From contig NZ_CP044427.1 of the NCBI RefSeq assembly GCF_008843165.1, positions 186,001 through 250,000 on the forward strand: DNA of 64,000 bases, read 5' to 3'. Position numbers and translations under genes: made by a program. This document shows, piece by piece, positions 33,505-43,752 of this stretch. This DNA comes from Ornithinimicrobium pratense (GTDB lineage: Bacteria; Actinomycetota; Actinomycetes; Actinomycetales; Dermatophilaceae). Within the stretch, counting starts at the first letter, position 1; every line of letters starts with the position of its first letter. The notes beneath the pieces are model-generated. The model had not been told where the DNA came from and did no database searches. It worked only from the letters and a program-made list of their open reading frames with translations.

Positions 33505-34245
33505 TCAGCGGTCGGCGTCGGGGGCGACTCGCCTGCCGTCCTGCAGCTGCACCACCTGGTCGGCCCGACCCATCAGGACCGGATCGTGGGTGGAGACGAC
33601 CGAGGCGATCTGCTGCTCGTGCGTCACCCGCGCCAGCAGGTCCATGACGAGCGCGCCGGTCTCGGAGTCCAGTTGCCCAGTCGGCTCGTCGGCGATGAGG
33701 ATGTCCGGCCGCGAGACCAAGGCCCGGGCGATGCCGACCCGCTGCTGCTGACCGCCAGAGAGCTCGTACGGCCGCTGCTTCGCGTGCCGCTCCAGCCCCA
33801 CCATGGCCAGCGCCTGCTCGACCCGCTCGGTCCGCTCGCCGACCGCGACCTTCTGCAGCCGCAGCGGCACCTCCACGTTCTCGGCGGCGGACAGGACCGG
33901 CACCAGCCCGAAGCTCTGGAAGACGTAACCGATCCGCTGCCGCCGCACGGCAAGCACCTCCTTCTCGGCCAGCTCGGAAAGCACCCGCCCGTCGTCGAGC
34001 AGCACCCGCCCCGCACTCGGCCGGTCCAGCCCGCCGAGCAGGTTGAGCAGCGTGGTCTTGCCCGATCCCGACGGGCCCCGCACGACCGTGATCGCCCCCG
34101 CGGGCACCTCGATGTCGACCCCGTCCAGCGCGTGCACCTCGGTCGCGCCGCTGCCGAAGGTGCGACGCAGCCCTTGGCCGACCAGCACCGCGCTGCTCCG
34201 CGTGAGCGACGCCTCGTCCGGGTATGCCGTCCGCTTGCCCATCAC
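33505..34245 (-). CDS. ABC ATPase, LolD/MacB type
   Basis: A 246-aa ATPase: Walker A GPSGSGKTTLLNLLGG, signature LSGGQQQR, Walker B ILIADEPTGQLD and H-loop VVSTHDP. The LolD-type Q-loop (IGYVFQSFGLVPVLSAAENVEVPL) places it with ATPases of FtsX-type mechanotransmission exporters. It overlaps the preceding ATPase gene by 4 nt and ends 5 nt from the convergent protease gene. It is one of two ATPases in the four-gene operon. Confidence 0.93.
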   Translation of the reverse strand: MMGKRTAYPDEASLTRSSAVLVGQGLRRTFGSGATEVHALDGVDIEVPAGAITVVRGPSGSGKTTLLNLLGGLDRPSAGRVLLDDGRVLSELAEKEVLAVRRQRIGYVFQSFGLVPVLSAAENVEVPLRLQKVAVGERTERVEQALAMVGLERHAKQRPYELSGGQQQRVGIARALVSRPDILIADEPTGQLDSETGALVMDLLARVTHEQQIASVVSTHDPVLMGRADQVVQLQDGRRVAPDADR

Positions 34246-35339
34246 CGCTCCTCGTCCTGTGTCGCCGCAGATATCTCGCGCTGCATCGTCTCGTCCGCCT
34301 CGCCCTGTGCCGGGACAGGCTCGTCCCCGCTCCGCCGCTCGTGCTCGTCGTCGGGCCAGACCTGCACGTGCTCGGTCTCCTTCTCGATCCGGACCCGGTC
34401 GCGCAACCCGAGCGCCTCGACGTGGGCCTTGGGCAGCTGGATGCGGCCGGCGCGGTCGATGACGGTGTACTCCTTGGCGATCTGCCGCACCGTGCCGTCG
34501 GCGTCGGTCACGACATACCGCAGCACCTCGGTGGAGGTGCGGCCGTCACGGATGGCGACCGTGCGCCGCACGTGGTCGGAGACCGTCGGGTCGTGGGTGA
34601 CCACGAGGACGGTAGTGCCCAGCTCGCCCGCGGCCTGGCGCATCGTGTCCAGCACCTGCGCGGAGGAGGCGTCGTCCAGCTCGCCGGTGGGTTCGTCGGC
34701 GAGCAGCACCGCGGGGGTGTTGGCCAGCGCCGTGGCGATCGCCACCCGCTGCTGCTGACCACCGGACAGCTCGGCCGGCCGGCGTGCCCCGAGGTCGCCG
34801 ATACCGAGCAGGCCCAGCAGCTCCCCGACGCGGGCCGCCCGCTCGGCACGGCCGCTGATGACCATGGGCAGCGCGATGTTCTCGGCGGCGGTGAGGAAGG
34901 GCAGCAGGTTGCGGGAGGTCTGCTGCCAGACGAAGCCGACGGTGTGCCGCTGGTAGTCCACCCGCTGCGCCCGGCTCATCGTCAGCAGGTCCACCCCGGC
35001 GACCCGGGCCCGGCCGCCGGTGGGCTTGTCCAGGCCCGACAGGATGCCCAGCAGGGTCGACTTGCCCGAGCCGGAGGCGCCGACGAGCGCGACGACGTCG
35101 CCGGCGTCCACCACCAGGTTCAGCCCCTGCAGGGCCTGCACCTCGACCCCCTCGGTGGAGTAGATGCGGACCAGGTCCTCGCACCAGATGACAGGCTGGC
35201 TGGAAAACTGGTCGCCACGGGCCGCGAGTGCCTCGGCCGCCGGTGCCTGCCTTGGGGGAGCCTTGGATGCCTGAGCCGCACGCTCCTCCTGCCGGGTCCT
35301 TGCGGCATCGGTGGTCGTGTCGTCTGGGACGGTGGCCAT
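34242..35339 (-). CDS. ABC ATPase with C-terminal AbrB-like domain
   Basis: A 365-aa protein. Residues ~50-270 form a LolD/MacB-type ATPase (GASGSGKSTLLGILSG, LSGGQQQR, VLLADEPTGELD, VVTHDP). After the ATPase, residues ~291-330 (YTVIDRAGRIQLPKAHVEAL, then GLRDRVRIEKETEHVQVWP) read like a SpoVT/AbrB swapped-hairpin domain, normally DNA-binding or dimerising. A charged tail ends the protein. Such a domain is not part of standard ATPases. It may mediate dimerisation with the second ATPase or regulation. Confidence 0.88.
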   Translation of the reverse strand: MATVPDDTTTDAARTRQEERAAQASKAPPRQAPAAEALAARGDQFSSQPVIWCEDLVRIYSTEGVEVQALQGLNLVVDAGDVVALVGASGSGKSTLLGILSGLDKPTGGRARVAGVDLLTMSRAQRVDYQRHTVGFVWQQTSRNLLPFLTAAENIALPMVISGRAERAARVGELLGLLGIGDLGARRPAELSGGQQQRVAIATALANTPAVLLADEPTGELDDASSAQVLDTMRQAAGELGTTVLVVTHDPTVSDHVRRTVAIRDGRTSTEVLRYVVTDADGTVRQIAKEYTVIDRAGRIQLPKAHVEALGLRDRVRIEKETEHVQVWPDDEHERRSGDEPVPAQGEADETMQREISAATQDEER

Positions 35340-35341
35340 GG

Positions 35342-38203
35342 TTATCTCTCTTCCCCGACGCGCAGTGCCTGCGCGAGGTTGGTGCGGCCGGCGAGCCAGG
35401 CGCTGACGGCGATGGCGATCAGGACTGTGAGGACGACGGCACCCAGCACGAGGGCCAGCAGCACCGGGTCCAGGAGGAGCGCCGGCTGGGCCGGGCCTCC
35501 GGTGAGGCCGGTGAGGTCCAGCCCGCGCAGCAGCACCCAGGGGATGGTGAGACCGAGCAACCCCCCGACGACGGTGGAGACGACGAGCAGCGGCGCCAGC
35601 TCCCAGGCGGTGAGGGCACGGGTCTGCGCGGGCGCCAGCCCCAGGGTGCGCAGGACCGCGAGCAGTCGGGCTCGAGCGGCGGAGCCCATCAGCTGCACCA
35701 CGACGACGGCCAGCACGGTGAGCAGGCCGGAGATGATGGTGGCGCCGACGAAGAGCCGGGTCAGCCCTTCGGTCACCGGGGCCTGCGTGAACGACCTCAG
35801 CTGCTCGGCCACCGTGGTCCGCACCCCGGAGCGCTCACCCATGGTGTGCTCGACCCCGGCCGCGACCTGGTCGGCGTCGGCGCCGTCGGCCAGACCGATG
35901 AGGATGATGTTGGCCAGCGGGCCGCTGCTCCCGGTGGCCTCCCAGACGGCGCGGTCCACGACGACGCCACCGGCGTGTGCGGCTCCCGGCAGCTCAGGCA
36001 GGTGCGCCACCACCTCGACGTCACCGACCCGGGACAGGGTGAGCCCCTCGCTCACGTCGTCGTCCGCACTCAGGCTGCGCAGGGTCGCGATGGGGGCCCG
36101 GCCGTCGGCACCAGCGGCGAAGAGCTCCGCCGGTAGCAGGTCGACCGGGGCGTCGGCCTGCACCCGCTGCACCGCCTCGTCGACCAGCCAGACGCGCGCC
36201 GCTCGACGGTTGCCATCTGCGTCGAGTCTGGCGGTCTGCCCGCTGTCCGCGATGCCACCGACCGCGGCGACCCCGTCCACCTGCTCCAGTCGCTCGCGCA
36301 GGTCGTCGGTCAACGGCGGCCCGGTCACCCGGATCGCGGCGCCGTTGTTCTCCCACGCCGCCACCTCGGCCCCCCGCGTCACGGTGGAGAGCAGGACTGC
36401 GCTGACCAGGGCGATGGCGGTCCCGAGCACCACGGCCAGCGCGGGGACCAGCCCGCCGGCGGGGTCGCGCAGAGCCCGCGCGGCCCCCAGGAACGGGGTC
36501 AGCGACCGTCGCCCGCGCAGGGCACGGGTCAGCGCGGCAAGGGGAAGTGGGTAGAGGCGCAGCGTGATCACGCAGGCCGCCAGGGCCAGCAGCACCGGCG
36601 TGGCCGCCGCGAGCAGGTCGACGCCGCTCGCGGCGGCGTCGTCACCCCGGGCGCCGCGGTCCAGGAGCCGCCAGGTCGACAGCGCGGCGAGGCCGACCAG
36701 GGCGAGCTCGACCACCCACCGCCACCGGCTGCTGCTGCGCCCGCTGAGGTCGGTGCGTCGCTGGAGCAGGGAGGCGTCGTCGAGCGAGGCGGCCAGGGTC
36801 ACCGACGGGACCAGCGCGACCACCGCGGTCACCGCCCACCGCCACCACGGGGTGGAGCCGGGCAGGAGCAGCGTCGCGCCCAGGTGGCCCAGGACAGCCG
36901 CGGGTATGCCGAGCACCAGCCCCTCCAGGGCCACCAGCGTGCGCAGCTGGGTGGGTGCGGCACCGCGGGCGAGCGCCATCGCCAGGGCGGGCCGCCGGCG
37001 GTGGACGACCAGCCTCGCCCCCAGCGCCGCCACGGCCAGCGCGACCCCCAGGGGGCCGGCGGCGACGACCGCGATCAAGGAGCTGGTCGCGCGCTGCTGC
37101 GCCGCGATCCGGTCCAGGGTGGGGGCCAGGTCGGCGGAGAAGACCGGGATCTGGTCGGGGCCGTCCCACACCTCGGCGGCGGGCACCAGGACCTGCTGCT
37201 GGGCCATCAGGGTGGTGAGCTGGGTGCGGAGGGTCGCCACCTCGTCGCTGCGACCGGTGATCCCGGTCGGGTCGATGGGGTACCACAGGCGCATGTCGAC
37301 CGTCGCCGGCTGCCCGAGGGCGCCGCGGTTCTGCGGGGACAGGAACGCCGCCGCGAACCCTGAGGTGCCGGCGTCCGGGTCCGGGATGATCCCCAGCCGG
37401 TCGGCCGCCGTGACGTGCTGCCAGCGCGGGTCGTCCGGGTTGCTGACCCGGTAGGTGCCGGAGAGCAGCACGGTCTCGCCGTTGACGTCCTCGATGACGT
37501 CACCGACCTCGAGGAGCAGCCGGTCGGCCGCGTCCTGGGAGAGCATGACCTCCGGCACGTCGTCGCCGGTCTCCCGCTCGCCCTCCTCGCGACCCGGCCC
37601 CGGGGAGACGCCACTGAAGCTCTCGCGGTCCCGGTAGGTCAGCGCCGGCCAGTCGCCGTCGACCAGTTCCACGTGCGAGGTCAGGTCCGGGTCGACGGTG
37701 AGGGTGAAGGTCGCGGAGACGAAGTCGCTCTCCACCTGTGGGACCCAGCTGAAAGGGCGGTTCAGCTCGGCCACCATCTGCGCCGGGTCCAGCACGTCCC
37801 GCAGTGGCGGTGGCTGCTCGACCCGGATCCGGTCGGCGCCGGCGCGGAACGGTCCCCACGGGTCCTGGACCAGCTCCTCGTGCTCCTCCTCGCCGAGCCC
37901 GACCAGGTCGGGTGCCCACACCTGGAAACTGGGGACCTCCACCGTCCGGTTCCACGTCCCGACGACGTCGCGCTGCGCCGCCGAGAGACTGGTGACGTCC
38001 TGGACCAGCTGCCGGGACTGGACGTCGCTCAGCGCACGCGGGACCGCCGTCAGGAGCAGGGCGACCAGACCGATCAGCAGCGCCAACCCGAGGGAGACCC
38101 AGGGGTCGGCGGTGAACTGCCGGCCGCCGAGTCGACCTGCGGTCAGGCCGCCTGAACCGCGCCGTCCGGTGCGGCGGGAGGGGGCGGAATGCCGGCCCAT
38201 CAA
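35342..38203 (-). CDS. FtsX-type ABC permease (953 aa)
   Basis: A large permease with an N-terminal helix after a basic leader, an extracytoplasmic domain of about 330 residues, and two sets of membrane helices separated by a second ectodomain. FtsX-type helices are seen at about 390-470, 530-620 and 800-940 (for example VTVGIGL-like segments and LLVVSTVVGGLLGLTIPWVLL). It is built like MacB/LolCE subunits that move lipids, peptides or lipoproteins without a transmembrane substrate path. It overlaps the upstream permease gene by 4 nt. Confidence 0.88.
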   Translation of the reverse strand: MMGRHSAPSRRTGRRGSGGLTAGRLGGRQFTADPWVSLGLALLIGLVALLLTAVPRALSDVQSRQLVQDVTSLSAAQRDVVGTWNRTVEVPSFQVWAPDLVGLGEEEHEELVQDPWGPFRAGADRIRVEQPPPLRDVLDPAQMVAELNRPFSWVPQVESDFVSATFTLTVDPDLTSHVELVDGDWPALTYRDRESFSGVSPGPGREEGERETGDDVPEVMLSQDAADRLLLEVGDVIEDVNGETVLLSGTYRVSNPDDPRWQHVTAADRLGIIPDPDAGTSGFAAAFLSPQNRGALGQPATVDMRLWYPIDPTGITGRSDEVATLRTQLTTLMAQQQVLVPAAEVWDGPDQIPVFSADLAPTLDRIAAQQRATSSLIAVVAAGPLGVALAVAALGARLVVHRRRPALAMALARGAAPTQLRTLVALEGLVLGIPAAVLGHLGATLLLPGSTPWWRWAVTAVVALVPSVTLAASLDDASLLQRRTDLSGRSSSRWRWVVELALVGLAALSTWRLLDRGARGDDAAASGVDLLAAATPVLLALAACVITLRLYPLPLAALTRALRGRRSLTPFLGAARALRDPAGGLVPALAVVLGTAIALVSAVLLSTVTRGAEVAAWENNGAAIRVTGPPLTDDLRERLEQVDGVAAVGGIADSGQTARLDADGNRRAARVWLVDEAVQRVQADAPVDLLPAELFAAGADGRAPIATLRSLSADDDVSEGLTLSRVGDVEVVAHLPELPGAAHAGGVVVDRAVWEATGSSGPLANIILIGLADGADADQVAAGVEHTMGERSGVRTTVAEQLRSFTQAPVTEGLTRLFVGATIISGLLTVLAVVVVQLMGSAARARLLAVLRTLGLAPAQTRALTAWELAPLLVVSTVVGGLLGLTIPWVLLRGLDLTGLTGGPAQPALLLDPVLLALVLGAVVLTVLIAIAVSAWLAGRTNLAQALRVGEER

Positions 38204-41200
38204 CGCACCTCCTCACGGTACTCGTGGTCCAGGGCCTGGTCGCGGACCCGGCGGGTGAGGACCACGCTGAGCAGGCCCAGCACCACCGCGCCGGAGGCGA
38301 GGAGGACCGCCCACGGCCCGGCCTCGAGCCGCAGGACGGCCGGCAGCTGCACCCGCCCGGGCTGGGTCGTGGAGGAGGCCAGCTCGGGCACCACCAGGGC
38401 ACTGACCAACCAGCCGGCAGCCAGGCCGAGCAGCACGGCGACCAGGACCACCCCGGCCAGCTCGGCGGCGCGGGAGCGCGCCTGGGCGCCGGGCTCCATA
38501 CCCAGGGCGCGCAGCACAGCGACCTCGGGTCGGCGGCCGGACACCAGGGTGGCCACGACCGCTGCGATGCCGGTGAGGGCCAGCAGCACTGCACCGGCGG
38601 AGGCGACCCAGAAGACCAGGCGGGCGGCGCTGGTCGCGTCGGTGACGGTGACGCTATCCGGGCCGGTGACCGCGCGCAGCTCGGGCTGCTCACGCAGCAC
38701 GGCTACGGCGTCCTCCGCCGGGACCGCCGGGGTGGCCCACACCTGGCTCGGCCAGGGCAGGCTGGCCTGGGTGGTGGCGAGCAGGGTGCCCAGGGCGGTG
38801 CTGTCGACCAGGGCGGCCTGCGGCTGGGCCCGGCCGGGGACGGCGGGCACCAGGTCGGTGAGCACAGCCGGGCGGCGCTGACCGGACATGGTCAGCTCGA
38901 GGGTGTCGCCGACGGTCAGACCGGCCGCCGCGGCCGCGTCGGGGGTCAGGGCGACGGGCACGCGGGGGCCGCTGGTGGCTGCATCCTCCTCGGTGTCCGA
39001 GACCCCCCCACCCGGAACGACGCCACCCAGGTTCGGAGGCCGGACGTACTCCGCGCCGGGTGCGATGGTCAGTCGCGTGCCCTCCGTCGGGTCCTCCGTC
39101 ATGGAATGGTGGCTTTGGAGGGTCCAGGTGGCGCCGTCCGTGTCGAGCACAGGCTCGACCGACACATGGTTGGACTCGAAGGTGGTCCACCAGCTGCCGT
39201 CGTCCTGGACCTCGACCAGCTGCCGGAGGAAGGGTCCCTCCTCAAGGTTGGCGGCGCGCTCGGCGAGGTCATCGGCGGCCTGGTCGGGCGTCATCGCGTC
39301 CCGGGAGCCCCAGGCCGCGGCGGTGTCGGCCAGGAGGTCTTGGCTGCCGCCCTCCAGGCGTAGCCGGACCTCGTTCTGGAGGTACCAGTCGACCGCGCCC
39401 ATTCCGAAGTGGGATTGCTGCGATCCCAACAGCACGACCTCGATCGCCTCGATCGTGACGCCGCGGCCCGGCCGGAGGGCGAAGTGGACCGTGTCGCTCG
39501 CTGAGGTGCTGTCCACGGTGATGTCGGTCAGCTCGTCCTCGTCCAGGGTCATTTCCAGGCCCGGGACGACGACCGGCGTTCCCGGCACCATGCTGGCGAC
39601 GCCCGTGGCGGTATCCCGGACGAGCAGCCGGATCTCGACCCCGGTGGGCTCAGACAGACTCGCGGCCGTCTGCTCCAGCTCCTGCACCGTCATCTCCCGG
39701 GGGTCGAGCTCGTCCTCGCGCGACAGGTCCGCCGAGGTCAGCGCCTCGACGAACTGCTCGTTGGAGGCCTGGAGGCTCTCCAGGTAGGCGACCCCCCACG
39801 GGTCCAGCTCACGGTCAACCGCCAGCTCGACGGTGAGCGTCTCGACGCCCTCCGGCACCTCGATGGCACCGGCGACTGGCATCTCGCCGCCGTCCTCGGA
39901 CCGCAGCTGGTCGAGCCCGGTCGGGACCAGCGAGCGGTGGCCGGCCAGCCGGTTGGCCACGGCGTCCAGGCCACGGGTATCTGCCGCGGTGAGCGGGACG
40001 ACGAGGTCGCCTACGCGGGCGTTCTCGTCCAGCCAGACCAGCGTGGCCTCGTCGATCTCGGTCAGGGAGGTCAGGTCCATCGGCGGGGGCGGCATGATGC
40101 CCGGCTCGATGGTGGCCGGGGGCCGGGTCATGTCTGCCCGCAGGGGAGCGCCCTCGGTGACGTTGGCGAGGTCATCGCGCAGCTGGGCGGAGGTCCCGGC
40201 GTAGAGGGCGGCCATCGTGGTGGCGCCGATGGCGAGCACGGTGAGGACGACGGGCACGGCATACACGGTCAGGTGGCGGGACACCTGCGCGGAGGCGAGG
40301 TGGCTGCCCGCCGAGCGCGAGCGCCGGGTCGCCAGCTCGACGGCGCGGGAGAGCGGGCCGAGCAGCGCGGCGGCGACCACGGCGGCCGCCGCCAGCAGCA
40401 GCGCGGGGGCGGCCCCAGCGACGAGGTCAGTGGTCAACGTCCCGTCGGGACGGCGGACCAGGGGGGAACCAGCCCGGTCCAACTGCCACCAGGCCACGCC
40501 GGCCGCGGCGAGCACGAGCACGAGCGTGGCCAGCGCAGTCGCGGCCCGAGCCCGGCCGGACCGGTCGCCGACCGCCTGACCGCCGGCTAGGCGCCCGGCC
40601 TGCAGCGAGGCGACCGCGGCCAGGACGAGCAGCACCCCGGCCAGGGTCACCAGGGCGACGGTGAGCACGGTCCCTGCGACGAGGTCACCGCCCGGGACGA
40701 GCTGCATCACGCCCGACGCGGCTGCGGCGCCCAGTCCGGCACCGAGCACAGCGACGGCCGAGGACTCCAGGAGGCCGGTCAGCAGGACCTGGTGACGGGC
40801 TGCGCCGCGGGCCACCAGCAGCTGGACCTGACCCTCGCGGGTGGTGGTGAGCAGCCGGGCCAGCTGGACCACGGCCAGGCCGGTGACGAGGACGAGCACC
40901 GAGAGCGGGACCACGCCCAGGGCGCGCGCGGTGGCCAGGTTGCTGGCCGCGGTGGCCGCGGTCGGTGCGAGGTCGCCCTCGACGGTCAGCCCGCGCACGC
41001 CGACGCCGTCGACGTCACGCAGCGCGTTGCGCAGGCTCTCGGCGCCAGACGCGAGCACGGACAGATCCTCGGGGGAGATCTCCGCGGCGTCGGGGCGCAC
41101 CGACCAGCGCACGAAGGGGGCACCGATGTCCCTGGCCAGGGCCTCGTCGACGATGAGCGGGCCGTGGTCGTCGTCCACCTGGCCGGTGCGGGCCAGGTCG

Positions 41201-41801
41201 TCTCCGAACCAGTACGGGTCCTGCGGGTCGACGGGCTCCCACGTCGCGCTCAGCTCGACTTCCTGCCCCTCCACGACCACGACATCGCCGACGGTGAGCC
41301 CCCAGGCCTGCGCGGCGCCCACGTGCAGCGCACCCGAGCCCTGCTCGGGGACGTCCCTGCCCGCCGGGCTGGGCCAGGCGCCGTCCACGACCGCGACCAG
41401 GTCCCTGACCCGTGAGCCTTCTCCGTCCAGAGCGAGGTCAGGCCCGCCGAGGAGCACCACCCGGCCGGCCAGCGGCTCCCCGTCGAGCTCCGCCGGCCGC
41501 GGCTCGGTGACCACCGTCCGGCCGACGTCGACGGGGGCGGGGGCGAAGGCGCCGACGATGGCCTGCAAGGCCAGGGTGTCCTGCTCCTCGGGGTCTCGGC
41601 GAGCCGCGTCTGCACCTGGACCCCGGTCTCGGTGGGCTCTCCGGAGCTCAGGGCGCCCCGCGCGGCGGTGGTTGCCGCGGCCTGCGAGTAGCCGACCGTC
41701 CCGGCGATGATCGCCGTGGTGACGGTCACCAGGGCCAGGAGGGTCAGCAGCAGCCCCGAGGCGGCCCGGGCGCGCGCGAGGGCGAAGCCGAGCCACGTCA
41801 T
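38200..41801 (-). pseudogene. FtsX-type ABC permease, 1-nt deletion near the N-terminus
   Basis: The start (ATG 41801, MTWLGFALARARAASGLLLTLL) is in one frame for about 68 residues to VQTRLAE. From DPEEQDTLALQAIVGAF on, the remaining ~1130 residues are in another frame. The break is at about 41594-41598, where inserting one C (plus strand, TCTC to TCCTC) restores LAE-DPEEQ. Both frames have strong third-position G/C bias and the rest is intact, so this is a recent mutation or an assembly error. The protein would have two large ectodomains and FtsX helix bundles. TAAGAT (minus strand 41814-41809) ends 7 nt before ATG. Confidence 0.82.
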
Positions 41802-41883
41802 GCGGGGGATCTTAGGTAGGCACCGGTCTCGGGACAACACCCCAGGCAGGCCGTGATGCCATCGTGATGGGGACCGCCCGCGC

Positions 41884-42360
41884 CTATCGCGGGGGCAGCG
41901 ACCGGCTGCGCCCGCGGAACTCAGCGATGACAGCCCCGTCGCTCTCACGCGTGATGGTCACGTCGGTGACCCCGCTGCGGCCGTACCTCACCCGCTCTCG
42001 GGCCTCCGCGACGAGGACGTCCCCGAGCCGGCTAGGGGCGACGAAGGTGATGTCGGCGCCGGCCGCGACGGTGAGCTGCCCGGTCGCGTTGCAGGCCAGG
42101 GCGAAGGTGGAGTCAGCCAGGGTGAAGAGGTAGCCGCCGTGGGCGATGTCGTGCCCGTTGACCATGGCTTGGCCGACCTCCATCCGGGTCCGGGCGTGGC
42201 CGAGAGGGGTAGGGCCGCCAGCCTCGATGCCGAGCTCGAGCACCTCGATGCCGAGCGCGCGGGACGCCTCGTCTGCGGACCACATGTCCCGCACGTGGGG
42301 GAGGTCAGGCCAGGGTCGTTGGTGCGCCTGGGGCAGCTGACCGGGATCGGTCTCGCTCAC
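41884..42360 (-). CDS. paaI: PaaI-type hydroxyphenylacetyl-CoA thioesterase
   Basis: A 158-aa hotdog-fold thioesterase. The catalytic region MVNGHDIAHGGYLFTLADSTFALACNA matches PaaI, including Gly-Gly and the downstream Asp. It releases stalled aryl-CoA intermediates in the phenylacetate pathway. The GTG at 42360 overlaps the stop of the upstream dehydrogenase gene by 4 nt, which decides the start. Confidence 0.92.
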   Translation of the reverse strand: MSETDPGQLPQAHQRPWPDLPHVRDMWSADEASRALGIEVLELGIEAGGPTPLGHARTRMEVGQAMVNGHDIAHGGYLFTLADSTFALACNATGQLTVAAGADITFVAPSRLGDVLVAEARERVRYGRSGVTDVTITRESDGAVIAEFRGRSRSLPPR

Positions 42361-43613
42361 AGCGCCTCGCTGCGCCGGTAGCGACCGCCGGGGTAGTGGG
42401 CGTCGAGCTCGGTCAACACCGAACGCACGGTGCCCGCGCCCAGCTCCTCGAGCCACTCGAACGGGCCCTTGGGGTAGTTGGTGCCCAGGCGCATCGCGGT
42501 GTCGACGTCCTCCGCAGTAGCCTCCGCGCGGTGGACGAGGTCGACGCCCTCGTTCACGAGCATCGCCAGGGTGCGCGCCACCGGGTCCTGGTGCACCGGG
42601 CCGCCCACGAGACGCTGCGCGAGCTGCTCGTCGGGCGCGGCGTCGGTAGCGGAGCCGTCCTCGGCGTAGGTGAAGACGCCGCGTCCGGTCTTGCGGCCCA
42701 GGCGACCCTCCCGCACCAGGGCGCGTTGCCAGTCGGTGGGGGCATAGCGGGGATCCTCACCTGTCTGGCGCCATACCGACTCTCCGACCGCGAGGTTGAC
42801 GTCCTGCCCGATGAGGTCGGTCAGCTCGAAGGGGCCCATCCGGAAGCCCGCCCTCCGCAGGGCCAGGTCGAGCGTGGCCGGGTCGGCGATCCCCTCCTCG
42901 ACCATGCGCTGCGCCTCGCCGTAGAAAGGTCGGGCCACCCGGTTGACGATGAAGCCGGGCGTCGAGGTGCACCGCACAGGGGTCTTGCCCCAACGCCGCA
43001 TCAACTCGCCGGCCGCGTCCAGCACCTGCCCGTCCGTGGCCGAGCCGGAGATCACCTCGACCAGGCGCATCAACGGCGGCGGGTTGAAGAAGTGCAGCCC
43101 CAGCACCTGCCCTGGCCGGGCCAGCGCGGGGGAGGTCCCGCCGTAGGACGCGGCGTCGTGACCGGTGTGCGCCTCCTGCACCATCGCGTCGATGGACAGA
43201 CTGGAGGTGTTGGTGGCCAGCACCGTCGTGGCCGGCTGGGCGCTCTCCAGCTGCCGGAAGATCGCCCGCTTGACGTCCAGGTGCTCCACGACCGCCTCCA
43301 CGACCAGTGCCACTGCAGGCACGGTCGACATGTCGCTGGCGGTATGCGGCCTCACCCGGCCCAGCACGTCCCTCGCCTGGGCGGCTTCGAGCCGACCCTT
43401 GGCGACCAACCGGTCGAGGGTCGCACCCAGCCGCTCGACGGCCCGGTCGGCCGCGTCGGGCTGAGCGTCGACGAGGACCACCGGGTGCCCGGCCTGTGCC
43501 GCAACCTGGGCGATGCCGCTGCCCATCGCCCCGGCCCCGATCACGGCGACCGGGACGTCGCCGGGGTGCTGCAGGAGTACATGGTCGAGCGGCGTGCCGG
43601 ACTGCGCTGTCAT
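42357..43613 (-). CDS. 3-hydroxyacyl-CoA dehydrogenase (PaaH-like)
   Basis: A 418-aa NAD-dependent dehydrogenase. Rossmann motif VAVIGAGAMGSGIAQVAAQAG, catalytic His in VLGLHFFNPPPLMRLVEVI, and the C-terminal domain with TPGFIVNRVARPFYGEA. An extended C-terminal domain follows, with MGPFELTDLIGQDVNLAV and a second duplicated segment (AMRLGTNYPKGPFEWLEELG). It oxidises 3-hydroxyacyl-CoAs; pairing with PaaI and PaaN suggests phenylacetate catabolism. ATG at 43613 is set by CAGGAT (minus strand 43626-43621) 7 nt upstream. Confidence 0.92.
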   Translation of the reverse strand: MTAQSGTPLDHVLLQHPGDVPVAVIGAGAMGSGIAQVAAQAGHPVVLVDAQPDAADRAVERLGATLDRLVAKGRLEAAQARDVLGRVRPHTASDMSTVPAVALVVEAVVEHLDVKRAIFRQLESAQPATTVLATNTSSLSIDAMVQEAHTGHDAASYGGTSPALARPGQVLGLHFFNPPPLMRLVEVISGSATDGQVLDAAGELMRRWGKTPVRCTSTPGFIVNRVARPFYGEAQRMVEEGIADPATLDLALRRAGFRMGPFELTDLIGQDVNLAVGESVWRQTGEDPRYAPTDWQRALVREGRLGRKTGRGVFTYAEDGSATDAAPDEQLAQRLVGGPVHQDPVARTLAMLVNEGVDLVHRAEATAEDVDTAMRLGTNYPKGPFEWLEELGAGTVRSVLTELDAHYPGGRYRRSEAL

Positions 43614-43752
43614 GACCGTCATCCTGCCAGGGCCGACGAGCGCCCCGAGGAGGCAGCATCTGTGTGCACAGCTGCAGACGCGTAGCCCCTTCCACACGCA
43701 GGTGCGCCCCCGGCGTCTCGCGAGGGTCCGGGCACCGGATTACGCTGGGTGC
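43614..43752. promoter_or_regulatory. Divergent leaderless promoters of the phenylacetate genes
   Basis: The 139-bp gap holds CAGGAT on the minus strand (43626-43621) for the dehydrogenase and TACGCT on the plus strand (43741-43746) for the PaaN gene, 7 and 6 nt from their starts. No clear PaaR/TetR palindrome was found between them. Confidence 0.55.

Noticed and set aside
37415..38155. Plus-strand frame opposite the FtsX permease
   Set aside because: No family resemblance, low-complexity composition, and the minus-strand permease is clearly coding.
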